A DNA stretch of 64,000 nt from Primorskyibacter flagellatus. GTDB lineage: Bacteria > Pseudomonadota > Alphaproteobacteria > Rhodobacterales > Rhodobacteraceae. Numbering within the stretch: position 1 is the first letter of the stretch; each line of letters opens with the position of its first letter. Made by a program: the position numbers and the translations under genes. The stretch lies in assembly GCF_900176485.1 (NCBI RefSeq), contig NZ_FWYD01000013.1, positions 27,661 to 91,660 of the forward strand, in the 5' to 3' direction. Shown one piece after another: positions 19,524 to 28,107 of the stretch. The notes under the pieces are model-generated. The model did no database searches. It was not told where the DNA came from and saw nothing but the letters and a program-made list of their open reading frames with translations.

Positions 19524-19745
19524 ATGGGCCGTATCAAGGTCAATCTGACATTGGATGCCGAGGTCGCGGAAACGGCGCGGGCGCTTGGCCTGAACATGTC
19601 GCGGCTTGCAGAGGGCGCTATTCTTGAGGCCGCAAAGGTCGAGCGCAACCGTCTGTGGCGCGAGGAAAACCGGGCCGCGATTGACGCCTATGCCGAGGAG
19701 GTGGCCCAGAACGGCCTGCCTCTGGCGCAGTTCAGAAGTTTTTAG
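19524..19745 (+). CDS. ccdA: CcdA-family antitoxin
   Basis: 73-residue antitoxin of a type II toxin-antitoxin pair. The N-terminus MGRIKVNLTLDAEVAETARALGLNMSRL is the ribbon-helix-helix DNA-binding part. The C-terminus (LWREENRAAIDAYAEEVAQNGLPL) is the typical CcdA toxin-binding tail ending in an E-x2-G-x2-L pattern. I prefer the ATG at 19524, preceded by GAGGG, which gives the normal CcdA N-terminus; an in-frame ATG at 19509 is also possible. It is followed 11 bases later by the toxin gene. Confidence 0.85.
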   Translation: MGRIKVNLTLDAEVAETARALGLNMSRLAEGAILEAAKVERNRLWREENRAAIDAYAEEVAQNGLPLAQFRSF

Positions 19746-19756
19746 GGCAGGGACGC

Positions 19757-20050
19757 GTGGCGCAGTTCGATGTTTATCGCCTGAATTCAGGCCAGCTTGT
19801 CGTCGATTTGCAGACCGATCTGATCGGGATCGAGGCGTCCCGTATCGTGGCACCTTTGCGCGAAGAGGGCCGGTATGCCGCGTTCCCGGTATTGACGCCA
19901 AAGGTGGTGATTGATGGCACGCGGTGGATCGTCCGGGTGCAAGAGCTTGCCGCCGTGCCGGGGGCCGAGTTGCGCGCGCCGATAGGGTCTTTGGCGGAAG
20001 ACCGCGACGCGCTCAAGCGGGCGCTGGATGTTCTGATCGACGGGGTCTGA
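19757..20050 (+). CDS. ccdB: CcdB-family toxin (gyrase poison)
   Basis: 97 residues starting at GTG with AGGGCAGGGA just upstream. The sequence fits CcdB: MAQFDVYRLNSG, then LVVDLQTDLIG, LTPKVVIDGTRWIVRVQELAAVP and a final LKRALDVLIDGV. CcdB proteins trap DNA gyrase on DNA in cells that lose the antitoxin. Position right after parAB fits post-segregational stabilisation of the replicon. The usual C-terminal W-G-I of F-plasmid CcdB, needed for gyrase poisoning there, is not present; the family varies at this end. Confidence 0.85.
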   Translation: MAQFDVYRLNSGQLVVDLQTDLIGIEASRIVAPLREEGRYAAFPVLTPKVVIDGTRWIVRVQELAAVPGAELRAPIGSLAEDRDALKRALDVLIDGV

Positions 20051-20205
20051 CCGGGGGGTCGGCCCGGTATTCTGGCGGCTTTGAGACCTCTCGCCACATG
20101 ATCCCCGAGCGCGACAAGTGGCAGGAAGCCGACGCTTGATGGCAAAGCCGGACGGGCGCGAGACACAGCCCGTAGCGCAAGAGCAGAGCAGGGCGTGCGT
20201 GGCGA

Positions 20206-22302
20206 TCAGGCGCTGGGGTCCGGGGCAGGGGGCAGATCATAGATCGCCTTCGTTAGCCATGCGGGCCAGTCGCGTTCGAAGAAGGCTTTGGCCGTGTCGT
20301 CGAAAACCCGGTTGGGCCGGGTCGAAATGCCAATGCCCTCTTTGGTCAAACGCACGAGGATCTGCTGTTCCCCGTCTACGTCCCTTTCACTGCGAAAGCG
20401 AAACTCCTCCAATGACCCCGCGCGTGTGTCGGGCAAGCCATCGCCGTCGGTGTCGCAAATTGCACGGGCACCCCGGCTGCCGCCGCCCTTGCGGATATAG
20501 TGGTCGAGCGCCGCAAGGACCGCCTGCGAGGCCAGCGCCATCTGCTGCCATTGCAGGGCGCGGGCAATCTCGGCGGGCCGGTCATAGGCCAGACCGTTTT
20601 GGCGAATATCGGCGCAGAGGGCCGTGGCGGCCTTTAGCGCAGTGCTGACCTGATCGGGGGAGCAGATGATACCTGCGTGATCGCTCATCCTTGCCTGCAC
20701 GTCGTCGCGGACTTGTCGATAGGGCAGGGGGCTGTCGGGTTTCAGGATGGCGGCGATCCGGTCCAGAGCATCCGTCACCATATCCGTGATATTGTGCGTC
20801 GCTGGGGACGTCGCGCATCCCGTGGCGGCGATATGTTCGGCCGTGCGGGTGCCAAAGACCTGACCTGCGTTCAGCGCAGCACCGCCCGGACGGGTGGCGC
20901 CGTGCGTGCCTGCGGCCTCGCCAATCGCGTAGATGCCGCCGACAGTGCTGCGGCCCCAGATGTCAACTGCGATGCCGCCATTCATGTGCTGGTTGTTGAC
21001 GGCAAATTCCAGCGGATCGGCAGCAATATCAACCTTGTAGCGGCGATAAAGCTCTATCGCGAGCGGGTTCATGTGGCGCAGCCGGTCGATGGGCTGGTCC
21101 TGCACCGCGCCTGCTGTGCCCAGATAGGCGCTGACATCTTCGTCCAGCCGGGTCAGGCTGAACGGCTGATCGCCGGGCACGGGCAGTGGATTGCGGTTGA
21201 AGTCCATGAACACGCGCCGCCCCTTCTGGCCCTCGCGAAAGATGGCAAGGTCAACGAGGCTGGATTTGAAATCCAGCATCCGGCTGGCATGGAACGGCCA
21301 TTGATAGCCTTTGCGAAAGATGTTCGAGACCATTTCCTGCGTGGTTCGGAAATACCCGCCAAGGAAATGATGTTCCTGGCCCGCGTCATCGACGGAATAG
21401 ATATGCGGCATGGATTGCACATAGGTGCCCGACAGGTTCCACGGGAAGCCCTCGCGCCTTGTACCGATGCCGAACTGGCTTTCGGTCAGGTTGACCAGAT
21501 CCAGACCGGCCTCCAGCGCCAGACCCAGCGATCCGAAACAGCCGTTGGGAAAGACGCTGTCGCGGTAAAGCTCTCCGGGGCCGCCCGCCGCCAGCACCAG
21601 CGCGGCGCAGCGAAAGACGACAAGGCCCAGCGGGTTGTCGGGGGTCTGGGATCTGGGCTGTATCGCAAGGATGCCGACGACATGGCGGGCAGGACCGTCG
21701 CCTTGCGTCAGGATCCGGACGGCGGTTGTCTGGTTGAAGAAGGGAATGCCAAGGCGGATCGCCTCGCGCGCCAGCACCTGCACCATCAGCCGCGATGTGC
21801 GCGGCCCGCAGCTTGTGGCGCGGCCAACCTCGTCATGGTCGGTCTTGTAGCGCAGCGTGCCGCCAAGCGCGTCTTGCGGCAAAGGCAGGCCCAGAAATTG
21901 CAGCGACGCCATCGCACGGGTGGAGCCTGTGGCCTCGATATAGGCGGTGTCTTCGTCCATCGCGCCGCCCGCGCGGATCGCCCGTGCCATGGCGATGAAA
22001 TTGTCGCCCTGATCCGAGGTATTGGCGGTGTGCAGCGTCTGCTTGTCCGACCCGGAACAGGCGGATGTGCCGCCCCAGGCGCTTTGGCTGATGATCGTGA
22101 CATCGCCGTCCCGGCGGGCCAGCTCGACCGCCGCGCGCAGGCCCGCGGCGCCACTGCCAACGACGACGCAGCCGCAATTGCGGATCGGGATCGTGTGGCC
22201 ACTGACCCGGAGGGTTTCAGTAATCTGCGGGGCAGGGGGCAGGCGCGGCATCTCCACATCGGTCAGCGCGTCAAGAATGTCTTGGGGGATACGGTTGGTC
22301 AC
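20206..22302 (-). CDS. FAD-dependent oxidoreductase of the fumarate reductase/succinate dehydrogenase flavoprotein type
   Basis: About 698 residues. Rossmann FAD motif CVVVGSGAAGLRAAVELARR near residue 45, SAWGGTSACSGSDKQ, and the late flavin motif GGIYAIGEAAGTHGATRPGGAALNAGQV after QHMNGGIAVD. These are the fold and flavin contacts of FrdA/SdhA/NadB-type enzymes. The exact reaction is unknown; no partner Fe-S or heme subunit is adjacent. The open frame extends to a TTG at 22338, but that codon lies inside a LacI-type palindrome that overlaps the predicted transcription start, so I prefer the GTG at 22302. No good ribosome binding site supports either start. It sits last in the locus with its own promoter. 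Confidence 0.75.
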   Translation of the reverse strand: MTNRIPQDILDALTDVEMPRLPPAPQITETLRVSGHTIPIRNCGCVVVGSGAAGLRAAVELARRDGDVTIISQSAWGGTSACSGSDKQTLHTANTSDQGDNFIAMARAIRAGGAMDEDTAYIEATGSTRAMASLQFLGLPLPQDALGGTLRYKTDHDEVGRATSCGPRTSRLMVQVLAREAIRLGIPFFNQTTAVRILTQGDGPARHVVGILAIQPRSQTPDNPLGLVVFRCAALVLAAGGPGELYRDSVFPNGCFGSLGLALEAGLDLVNLTESQFGIGTRREGFPWNLSGTYVQSMPHIYSVDDAGQEHHFLGGYFRTTQEMVSNIFRKGYQWPFHASRMLDFKSSLVDLAIFREGQKGRRVFMDFNRNPLPVPGDQPFSLTRLDEDVSAYLGTAGAVQDQPIDRLRHMNPLAIELYRRYKVDIAADPLEFAVNNQHMNGGIAVDIWGRSTVGGIYAIGEAAGTHGATRPGGAALNAGQVFGTRTAEHIAATGCATSPATHNITDMVTDALDRIAAILKPDSPLPYRQVRDDVQARMSDHAGIICSPDQVSTALKAATALCADIRQNGLAYDRPAEIARALQWQQMALASQAVLAALDHYIRKGGGSRGARAICDTDGDGLPDTRAGSLEEFRFRSERDVDGEQQILVRLTKEGIGISTRPNRVFDDTAKAFFERDWPAWLTKAIYDLPPAPDPSA

Positions 22303-22324
22303 AGGGGCAATCCGATCGGGCTTC

Positions 22325-22370
22325 TTGGAACGTTCCAATTATCGATACACGGCGCGCGGTTTTGCGTCAA
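22325..22370 (-). promoter_or_regulatory. LacI-controlled promoter of the terminal flavoprotein gene
   Basis: On the reverse strand, TTGACG (22365-22370) and TATCGA (22342-22347) are spaced 17 bp. The perfect 14-bp palindrome TTGGAACGTTCCAA (22325-22338) follows immediately and covers the expected transcription start. The same core TGGAACGTTCCA recurs twice before the first gene of the locus. Position over the start site implies repression. The -10 match is weak (3 of 6). Confidence 0.65.
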
Positions 22371-22415
22371 CCGGGTCGGGATCGGGGTGCTATGCTGCGT
22401 GGCGGCGTCTTGACG

Positions 22416-23429
22416 TCATGCGTCCGGGTTGCTGGAGGCGCGGACCACCAGGTTGACCGGGGTACGGGTCTCGGGCGGGGGCGTCTTGCCGTCTTCGAGC
22501 CAGTCGACCACGGTTCTGGCGGCCTGCTGGCCAATCGCGGCAATGTCGCAACTGACGGAGCTGAGCGCCGGGAAGGTCTGGGCAACCTCTTCGATATCAT
22601 CAATGCCGACGATGCGAAAATCCGTGCCGACGTTACGCCCGATTTCATAGCACCCCGACAGCATCCCCAAGGCCACCAGATCGTTGAAGCACAGCGCGGC
22701 ATCGACGGCAGGATGTTCGTTTGCCAGCGTCTTGGCGGCGTCTCTGCCGAAGGCGCGCACCGATCGCCCGGTCAGCACGCAAGGCTGCATGTCATGTTCG
22801 CGCAACACGTCAAGATAGCCGACCTTGCGCTCTTCGGTGACTGTCCGGCCTTCGGGACCGCCGACAAAGGCGATACGGTGCGCGCCCATCCGGATCAGGT
22901 GTTCGGTCGCGGCACGGCTGCCCGCGATATAGTCGGGGGCGGAAAGCGGGAACAGGTCAAACCGTTCGTCCACCCAACGCAGCATTTGCAGGGCAGGGAT
23001 GCCCGCGCGGGCAATCGCATCGAAGGTCGATGACGGGCCATAGGTGGGACACAGGATCAGCGCCGAGACCCCGTGTTCGATCATCGCGCTGACGACCTGT
23101 TCCTGCAATTCGGACTTTTCATCGGTATTGGCCATCACGGCGGAATAGCCACGCTCTGACAGCGCCATCTGAAGCGAGGTGGCGAATTCGGTGAAAAACG
23201 GGTTGCGCAGGTCATTGATCACCAGCCCGATCAGGCCCGCATTCGAGGAGCGCATATTGGCGGCGGACCGGTTGTAGACATAGCCGATCTGGGCCATCGC
23301 GGCGCGCACCTGTTGGCGGGTTTCCTCGCGGACCGAAGGGCTGTTCTGCAAGACCAGACTGACCGTGGATTTGGACACCCCGGCCTGTTTGGCAACGTCG
23401 ATGATGGTGGGGCGGCGGGTGACAGTCAT
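22416..23429 (-). CDS. LacI/GalR-family transcriptional repressor
   Basis: 337 residues. The N-terminal HTH reads TIIDVAKQAGVSKSTVSLVLQNSPSVREETR, followed by the hinge helix region (YVYNRSAANMRSSNAGLIGLVI) that inserts at the central CG of LacI operators. The periplasmic-binding-protein-like effector domain covers about 65-335. The natural ligand is unknown. It lies inside the catabolic locus, between the Dabb gene and the flavoprotein gene, and its likely operators TGGAACGTTCCA flank the locus at both ends. The perfect palindrome with central CG is typical for this family. Confidence 0.93.
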   Translation of the reverse strand: MTVTRRPTIIDVAKQAGVSKSTVSLVLQNSPSVREETRQQVRAAMAQIGYVYNRSAANMRSSNAGLIGLVINDLRNPFFTEFATSLQMALSERGYSAVMANTDEKSELQEQVVSAMIEHGVSALILCPTYGPSSTFDAIARAGIPALQMLRWVDERFDLFPLSAPDYIAGSRAATEHLIRMGAHRIAFVGGPEGRTVTEERKVGYLDVLREHDMQPCVLTGRSVRAFGRDAAKTLANEHPAVDAALCFNDLVALGMLSGCYEIGRNVGTDFRIVGIDDIEEVAQTFPALSSVSCDIAAIGQQAARTVVDWLEDGKTPPPETRTPVNLVVRASSNPDA

Positions 23430-23486
23430 GGTGGTTGGTTCCCGTAAAGCCCGCCGCCCACCGTCGGGCCCGCCCGGTCAGACGCG

Positions 23487-23505
23487 CCGGGCCTTTGCGG
23501 CCCGG
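23487..23505. other. Intercistronic hairpin before the LacI gene
   Basis: CCGGGCC-TTTGC-GGCCCGG forms a 7-bp all-GC stem with a 5-base loop in the 111-bp gap between the Dabb gene and lacI. There is no T-run on either strand, so it is not a standard intrinsic terminator. It could lower read-through or protect the upstream mRNA. Confidence 0.4.
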
Positions 23506-23540
23506 TCACATTGCCCGATGCGCCGCCCGGCTGCAATTCC

Positions 23541-23855
23541 CTAGTCCGTGACGGGCAGATCGAAGCACAGGATGCCAGCCTTGCCCTGATCCGCATGCTC
23601 GGTCAGTTTTGCGCCGATGGCCTGATGGTCGGGGTGATCCTGATAGGCCTGTAGCCCGTCCCAGTCGCGGAAATCCGCGACAAAGCCGTGCATGTAGCCG
23701 CGCTCCATCTGTTCGGGGCTTTCGCTGCGCCCCGAGGTGATGCCCAGCAGACCGGGCAGTTTGCCTTCGATCTGGTGAAGCTCTGCAAACAGCTCGGCGA
23801 TCTTGGCTTCGGTCACGTCAGGGCGGAACCTGATCAATACGATATGTCGGATCAT
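23541..23855 (-). CDS. Dabb-domain (stress-responsive A/B barrel) small protein
   Basis: 104 residues covering one complete Dabb domain: MIRHIVLIRFRPDVTEAKIAEL at the start and MHGFVADFRDWDGLQAYQDHPDHQAI in the middle, with the conserved H in HPDHQ. These dimeric alpha/beta barrels include small enzymes (cyclases, decarboxylases) and proteins of unknown role in catabolic operons. It follows the GMC gene by 3 bases, so it belongs to the operon. Exact function unknown. Confidence 0.82.
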   Translation of the reverse strand: MIRHIVLIRFRPDVTEAKIAELFAELHQIEGKLPGLLGITSGRSESPEQMERGYMHGFVADFRDWDGLQAYQDHPDHQAIGAKLTEHADQGKAGILCFDLPVTD

Positions 23856-23858
23856 CTT

Positions 23859-25448
23859 CTATCCCATTCCATTGTCGGATTTTATCATGTCGGCGGCCTT
23901 TTCACCGATCATGATGGCGGCGGCGTTGGTGTTGGACGAAATCACCGTTGGCATGATCGAATTGTCAACCACGCGCAGTCCGTCGATCCCGTTGAAGCGC
24001 AGCCGCGTATCCACCACGGCGGCGTCATCCGGCCCCATGCGGCAGGTGCCTGCGCAATGGTGCGAGGTCTTGGCGTGACGGCAGATGAAATCGAAATAGT
24101 CCTTGTCGGTCTTCACGTCCGGCCCCGGCAGACGCTCGGCCAGGATGTATTTGCTCAGCGGCGACTGTGCGAGGATCTCTTGCGTCAGCTTCAGCCCCCG
24201 GATCGACATGTCGCGGTCCAGCGGATCTTGCAGGTAGTTCGGGTCGATCAGCGGGGCCTTGGCCGGATCGGCGCTTTGCAGCCTTACGGTTCCGCGCGAG
24301 CGTGGGCGCAGGTAGCAGGAATTCAGCGTGATCCCGCCCTGCGGCATGGCCGCGACGCCATGTTCGATGCCGGTGCCCAGCCCGAGGTGGAACTGAATAT
24401 CCGGCGACCGCGCGCTGGGGTCGGCATACCAGAAGCCGCCGGTTTCAAACAGGGACGAGGCCACCGGCCCCTTGCGCCCAAACAGATATTGCAGCCCGGC
24501 AAGCGCCGCCCAGTGCGGCCTGGCGTAGCGGTCATAGCTATACGGCCCGCGAAGTTCGCTGATGCAATAGAGGTCCAGATGATCCTGAAGGTTGGCCCCG
24601 ATCTGCGGCTGATCCTGCACCACGTCGATGCCCAGCGACGCCAGATGATCCGCCGGACCGATTCCCGAAAGCTGCAACAAGCGCGGCGAGCCGATGGCAC
24701 CGGAGGACAGGATCACCTCGGCATTTGCAGTCAGGCGCGTGCCGTCCGCCATTTCAACGCCGGTGGCGCGGCCATTTTCGACGATCAGGCGGCGCACCTG
24801 CGCACCCAGCTTCACGGTCAGGTTCGAACGGTGCCGGTTCGGCGCGACATAGGCCATCGCCGCCGAGGACCGCCGCGCATTGCGTTGCGTCAGTTGGTAA
24901 TAACAAACACCGTCCTGTTTTTCGCCATTGATGTCCCTGTTGCGCGGAATACCAAGCTGCGCGGCGGCCTCGAAATAGGCCTCGCAGACCGGCAGGGGCG
25001 CGCGCGGTTCGCTGACCCCCAAAGGCCCGCCCTTGCCGTGAAAGGCGTTGTCATACGTCTCGTTATCCTCGGCCTTGCGGAAATAGGGCAGCACGTCGTC
25101 ATAGCCCCAGCCGGTGCAACCCATCTGCCGCCAGTCATCGTAATCCTGAGCATTGCCGCGCGTGTAGATCTGGGCGTTGATCGCCGATCCGCCGCCGATC
25201 ACCTTGGCCTGCGTGTAGCGAAAGACCTTGTCCTGCATGTGGCGCTGGGGAACCGTCTCCCAGCCCCAACTGCCAATGCCCTTGGTCATCTTCGCAAACC
25301 CGGCGGGCAGGTGGTAGAACGGGTGGCGGTCGCTTCCCCCCGCGTCCAGCAGCAGCACCTGCGCGGAGGGGTCTTCGGACAGCCGGCCCGCCAGGACGGA
25401 TCCGGCAGAGCCACCGCCGATGATGATGAAATCGTAGCCTTTGGGCAT
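23859..25448 (-). CDS. GMC-family FAD-dependent alcohol dehydrogenase (choline dehydrogenase-like)
   Basis: 529 residues. N-terminal FAD motif YDFIIIGGGSAGSVLAGRLSEDP, GMC signature 1 region with GGGSAINAQIYTRGNAQDYDDW, signature 2 SSGAIGSPRLLQLSGIGP, and the catalytic His of TSHHCAGTCRMG with the partner Asn of ISSNTNAAAIMIGEK. The protein resembles BetA/AlkJ-type primary alcohol dehydrogenases, which pass electrons to the quinone pool. No signal peptide is seen. Choline itself is unlikely as substrate, given the sugar-type importer and CoA genes around it; an alcohol or polyol is more plausible. It makes a pair with the second GMC gene 48 bp upstream. Confidence 0.88.
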   Translation of the reverse strand: MPKGYDFIIIGGGSAGSVLAGRLSEDPSAQVLLLDAGGSDRHPFYHLPAGFAKMTKGIGSWGWETVPQRHMQDKVFRYTQAKVIGGGSAINAQIYTRGNAQDYDDWRQMGCTGWGYDDVLPYFRKAEDNETYDNAFHGKGGPLGVSEPRAPLPVCEAYFEAAAQLGIPRNRDINGEKQDGVCYYQLTQRNARRSSAAMAYVAPNRHRSNLTVKLGAQVRRLIVENGRATGVEMADGTRLTANAEVILSSGAIGSPRLLQLSGIGPADHLASLGIDVVQDQPQIGANLQDHLDLYCISELRGPYSYDRYARPHWAALAGLQYLFGRKGPVASSLFETGGFWYADPSARSPDIQFHLGLGTGIEHGVAAMPQGGITLNSCYLRPRSRGTVRLQSADPAKAPLIDPNYLQDPLDRDMSIRGLKLTQEILAQSPLSKYILAERLPGPDVKTDKDYFDFICRHAKTSHHCAGTCRMGPDDAAVVDTRLRFNGIDGLRVVDNSIMPTVISSNTNAAAIMIGEKAADMIKSDNGMG

Positions 25449-25496
25449 GTGTCTTTTCCAAAAGAGAGGGCGGCGGGACGGGCAGGGGCCCCGGTG

Positions 25497-26990
25497 TCAC
25501 GCCGCGAGGTCGGTTTGTGTGATATGCTCTGCCGCGCGGATCGCGAGGGCCGCGATGGTCAGCGCAGGGTTGACCGCGCCCGATGTGGGCAGGATCGAGG
25601 CGTCCATGACAAACAGGTTGGCGTGGTCATGGCTGCGCCCGAAACTGTCGGTGACGCTGGTGGCGGGATCATCGCCCATCCGCGCGGTGCCGCATTGGTG
25701 CGATGGCGTGCGCCGGTCGAAGGGGCGCGAGACGACGACCGGATAGCCCGCCTTGCGCAACAGGCGTTTCATCTTGCGCACCAGCGCCACATGGGTGTCC
25801 TGGTTCGAGCGTTTCCAATCCAGCACGATCTGGCCGTCTTTCAGGCTGACACGGCTTTCCGGGTCCGGCAGATCCTCGGACACGGCATATAGATCGACGG
25901 ACCGTTTTGCGATCCAGTTCGCCAGAACGGCTGGCAGAGCAGAGGAGGCGCGCAGGATCGGACCCGAGATCTTGCCCAGAAGCTGGATATTGCCAAGCGG
26001 TTCGCCACCCGGACCGCCCGTCAGGTAGAAATCGTTTACCATCAGTGTCTTCTGGTAAACCGAGGGGTTGGTGCGGAACGGATGCAGGGCCAGGATGGCC
26101 GAACTGTTATGGTTCATGAAATTGCGTCCGACCTGATCCGAGGAATTGGCCAGACCCGTTGGATGCGCCTCATCCGTCGAGGCCAGCAAGAGGGCCGCGC
26201 TTTGCACAGCACCTGCGGCAAGGACAACGATCCTGGCAGAGATCACCTCGCCGGAGGCAAGCTCGACCCCCGTGACCCGGCCCTCTGGTCCGACAAGCAC
26301 GCGGCTGACCCGGCTATTGGTGCGAAGCGACACGTTGTCATGCGCCAGCGCCGCCGCCAGACCGCCGGTTTCGGCGTCCAGCTTGCCGCCGGATGTGTTG
26401 GGATAGGCGTCCCAAGGTGTGCTGGCCCGCGACAGCCACCGGTCAAGATCGACGCCAAGCGGGAGAGAAGCAGGATGCAATCCAACGGCTGACAGCCTGC
26501 GTCGCAGATCAGAGATCGCGGGTTCGTCCGGGACGGGGCCGAAGGAGTAGTCCGTGGAATGGGCAGGCTCTGTCGGGTCGCAGCCTGTCTGGCCGCGCAC
26601 CGCGTAAAGCTGTTCGGCCTTGCCGTAATAGGGCTCTAGGTCGTTATAGCGGATCGGCCAGCCCGGCGTGGTGCCGCCAATATGGCGCAGCGGGCTGAAA
26701 TCCTCGGCGCGGTAGCGCAGCAGCACCGCACCATAGAATTTGGAATTGCCGCCGACATAGTAGTAATTGCCGGGATTGAACGGCTTGCCAGCGCCGTCCA
26801 GCCATTGTTCATCCGGGCGGTAGTGGCCCTTGGCAAAGATCGCCTCGGCATCGCGGTCATGGGCAGAGGGGCGCAGGTGATCGCCGCGTTCCAGAATGAG
26901 GATACGGCGACCGGACGGTGCGAGCGCAGCCGCAAGCGTGGCCCCGCCCATGCCGGATCCGACAATGACGATGTCTGCCTGCTGGTGCAT
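25497..26990 (-). CDS. Second GMC-family oxidoreductase (sugar/polyol-type)
   Basis: 497 residues, distinct from the neighbouring GMC enzyme and closer in layout to bacterial sugar or gluconate dehydrogenases. FAD motif DIVIVGSGMGGATLAAALAPSG at residue 6, YYVGGNSKFYGAVLLRYR, VVLAAGAVQSAALLL, catalytic His in PSHQCGTARMGDDP and Asn in TSGAVNPALTIAALAIR. There is no Tat signal, so it probably acts in the cytoplasm or through a partner. It directly abuts the ABC ATPase stop (no intergenic base). Having two unlike GMC dehydrogenases implies oxidation at two positions or of two intermediates. Confidence 0.86.
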   Translation of the reverse strand: MHQQADIVIVGSGMGGATLAAALAPSGRRILILERGDHLRPSAHDRDAEAIFAKGHYRPDEQWLDGAGKPFNPGNYYYVGGNSKFYGAVLLRYRAEDFSPLRHIGGTTPGWPIRYNDLEPYYGKAEQLYAVRGQTGCDPTEPAHSTDYSFGPVPDEPAISDLRRRLSAVGLHPASLPLGVDLDRWLSRASTPWDAYPNTSGGKLDAETGGLAAALAHDNVSLRTNSRVSRVLVGPEGRVTGVELASGEVISARIVVLAAGAVQSAALLLASTDEAHPTGLANSSDQVGRNFMNHNSSAILALHPFRTNPSVYQKTLMVNDFYLTGGPGGEPLGNIQLLGKISGPILRASSALPAVLANWIAKRSVDLYAVSEDLPDPESRVSLKDGQIVLDWKRSNQDTHVALVRKMKRLLRKAGYPVVVSRPFDRRTPSHQCGTARMGDDPATSVTDSFGRSHDHANLFVMDASILPTSGAVNPALTIAALAIRAAEHITQTDLAA

Positions 26991-28103
26991 TCACGACACC
27001 CGTTCTTCGGTCTTGGGATCGAAGGCCACGGCCTTTTCCATGTTGATCGCAAAGGGGAATGTCTGACCGGGATGCACATCCACATCGGCGCGGAAACGAC
27101 CCGTCACCTCCTTGCCGCCGAGTTGGGTGCTGACGAACGTGTCGGACCCGGCAGGCTCGGTGATGTCGACATGGGCGTCGATGACATGCACCGACTGGCT
27201 GTTGCGGTCGGCGCCGTCGCGATCGGTGATGGCCTCGGGGCGCAGGCCCAGAATGATTTCGCGGCCATCGTGACGCTCAAAACCGCGTGCATCAGGGAAG
27301 GGCAGGGTGGCGTCCTGACCGTCGGCAAGTTTCGCCTTGGCCACGGCCTTGCCATTTTCGACCGCGATTTTCGCCGGAAACAGGTTCATCGACGGCGAGC
27401 CCATGAAGCCCGCGACGAACATGTTGGCGGGGTTGTCATAGACCTCTTTCGGGGTGCCAAGCTGCTGGACATGGCCGCCAAACATCACCGCGATACGGGT
27501 CGACAGGGTCAGCGCCTCGATCTGGTCATGGGTGACATAGACGATGGTGGTCTTCAGCTTCTGATGCAGTTTCTTGATCTCGGTGCGCATGTCCACGCGC
27601 AGCTTGGCATCGAGGTTGGACAAGGGTTCGTCGAACAGGAACACATCCGGATCGCGCACCAGTGCCCGACCCATGGCGACACGTTGGCGCTGGCCGCCCG
27701 ACAACTGACCGGGTTTGCGGTCCAGCAGATGCTTGATCTGCAAGAGGTCGGCCACCTTGTTCATCGCCGTGTCGCGCTCTGGCTTGGGGACGCCGTGCAT
27801 TTCCAGACCGAAAACGATGTTCTGCCCGACATTCATGTTGGGGTAGAGGGCATAGGACTGGAACACCATCGCGATGTTGCGATCCGCCGGACGGACCCCG
27901 GCCATTGACTGGCCCTTGATGGCAATGTCGCCGGTGGTGATCTCCTCCAGCCCGGCGATCATGTTCAAAAGCGTGGACTTGCCGCAGCCGGAGGGACCGA
28001 CCAGCACCAGAAACTCGCCTTCTTCGATCGAGATGTCGGTTTCATGCAGCACCTTGACCGCGCCGTAGGATTTGGTCGCGTTCTTGATATCGAGAAAACC
28101 CAT
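26991..28103 (-). CDS. Sugar ABC transporter ATP-binding subunit (UgpC/MalK type)
   Basis: 370 residues. Walker A GPSGCGKST near residue 36, Q-loop, signature LSGGQRQRVAMGRALVRDP, Walker B VFLFDEPLSNLDAKLR, switch His in VTHDQIEA, and a C-terminal TOBE/OB regulatory part from about 240 (ILGLRPEAITD). CUT1-family ATPases drive two heteromeric permeases. Its genes for the permeases and binding protein follow in the usual order immediately upstream. Confidence 0.95.
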   Translation of the reverse strand: MGFLDIKNATKSYGAVKVLHETDISIEEGEFLVLVGPSGCGKSTLLNMIAGLEEITTGDIAIKGQSMAGVRPADRNIAMVFQSYALYPNMNVGQNIVFGLEMHGVPKPERDTAMNKVADLLQIKHLLDRKPGQLSGGQRQRVAMGRALVRDPDVFLFDEPLSNLDAKLRVDMRTEIKKLHQKLKTTIVYVTHDQIEALTLSTRIAVMFGGHVQQLGTPKEVYDNPANMFVAGFMGSPSMNLFPAKIAVENGKAVAKAKLADGQDATLPFPDARGFERHDGREIILGLRPEAITDRDGADRNSQSVHVIDAHVDITEPAGSDTFVSTQLGGKEVTGRFRADVDVHPGQTFPFAINMEKAVAFDPKTEERVS

Positions 28104-28107
28104 CGGA

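Noticed and set aside
20051..20205. Short open stretch encoding MIPERDKWQEADA between ccdB and the flavoprotein gene
   Set aside because: Too short, no ribosome binding site and no known family; the gap is otherwise unremarkable.
20677..22413. Plus-strand open frame of 578 codons opposite the flavoprotein gene
   Set aside because: Antisense shadow with low-complexity composition and no motifs; the reverse-strand product has clear FAD motifs.
23688..25892. Plus-strand open frame of 734 codons opposite the GMC genes
   Set aside because: Runs across two real genes on the other strand and has no recognisable domain.
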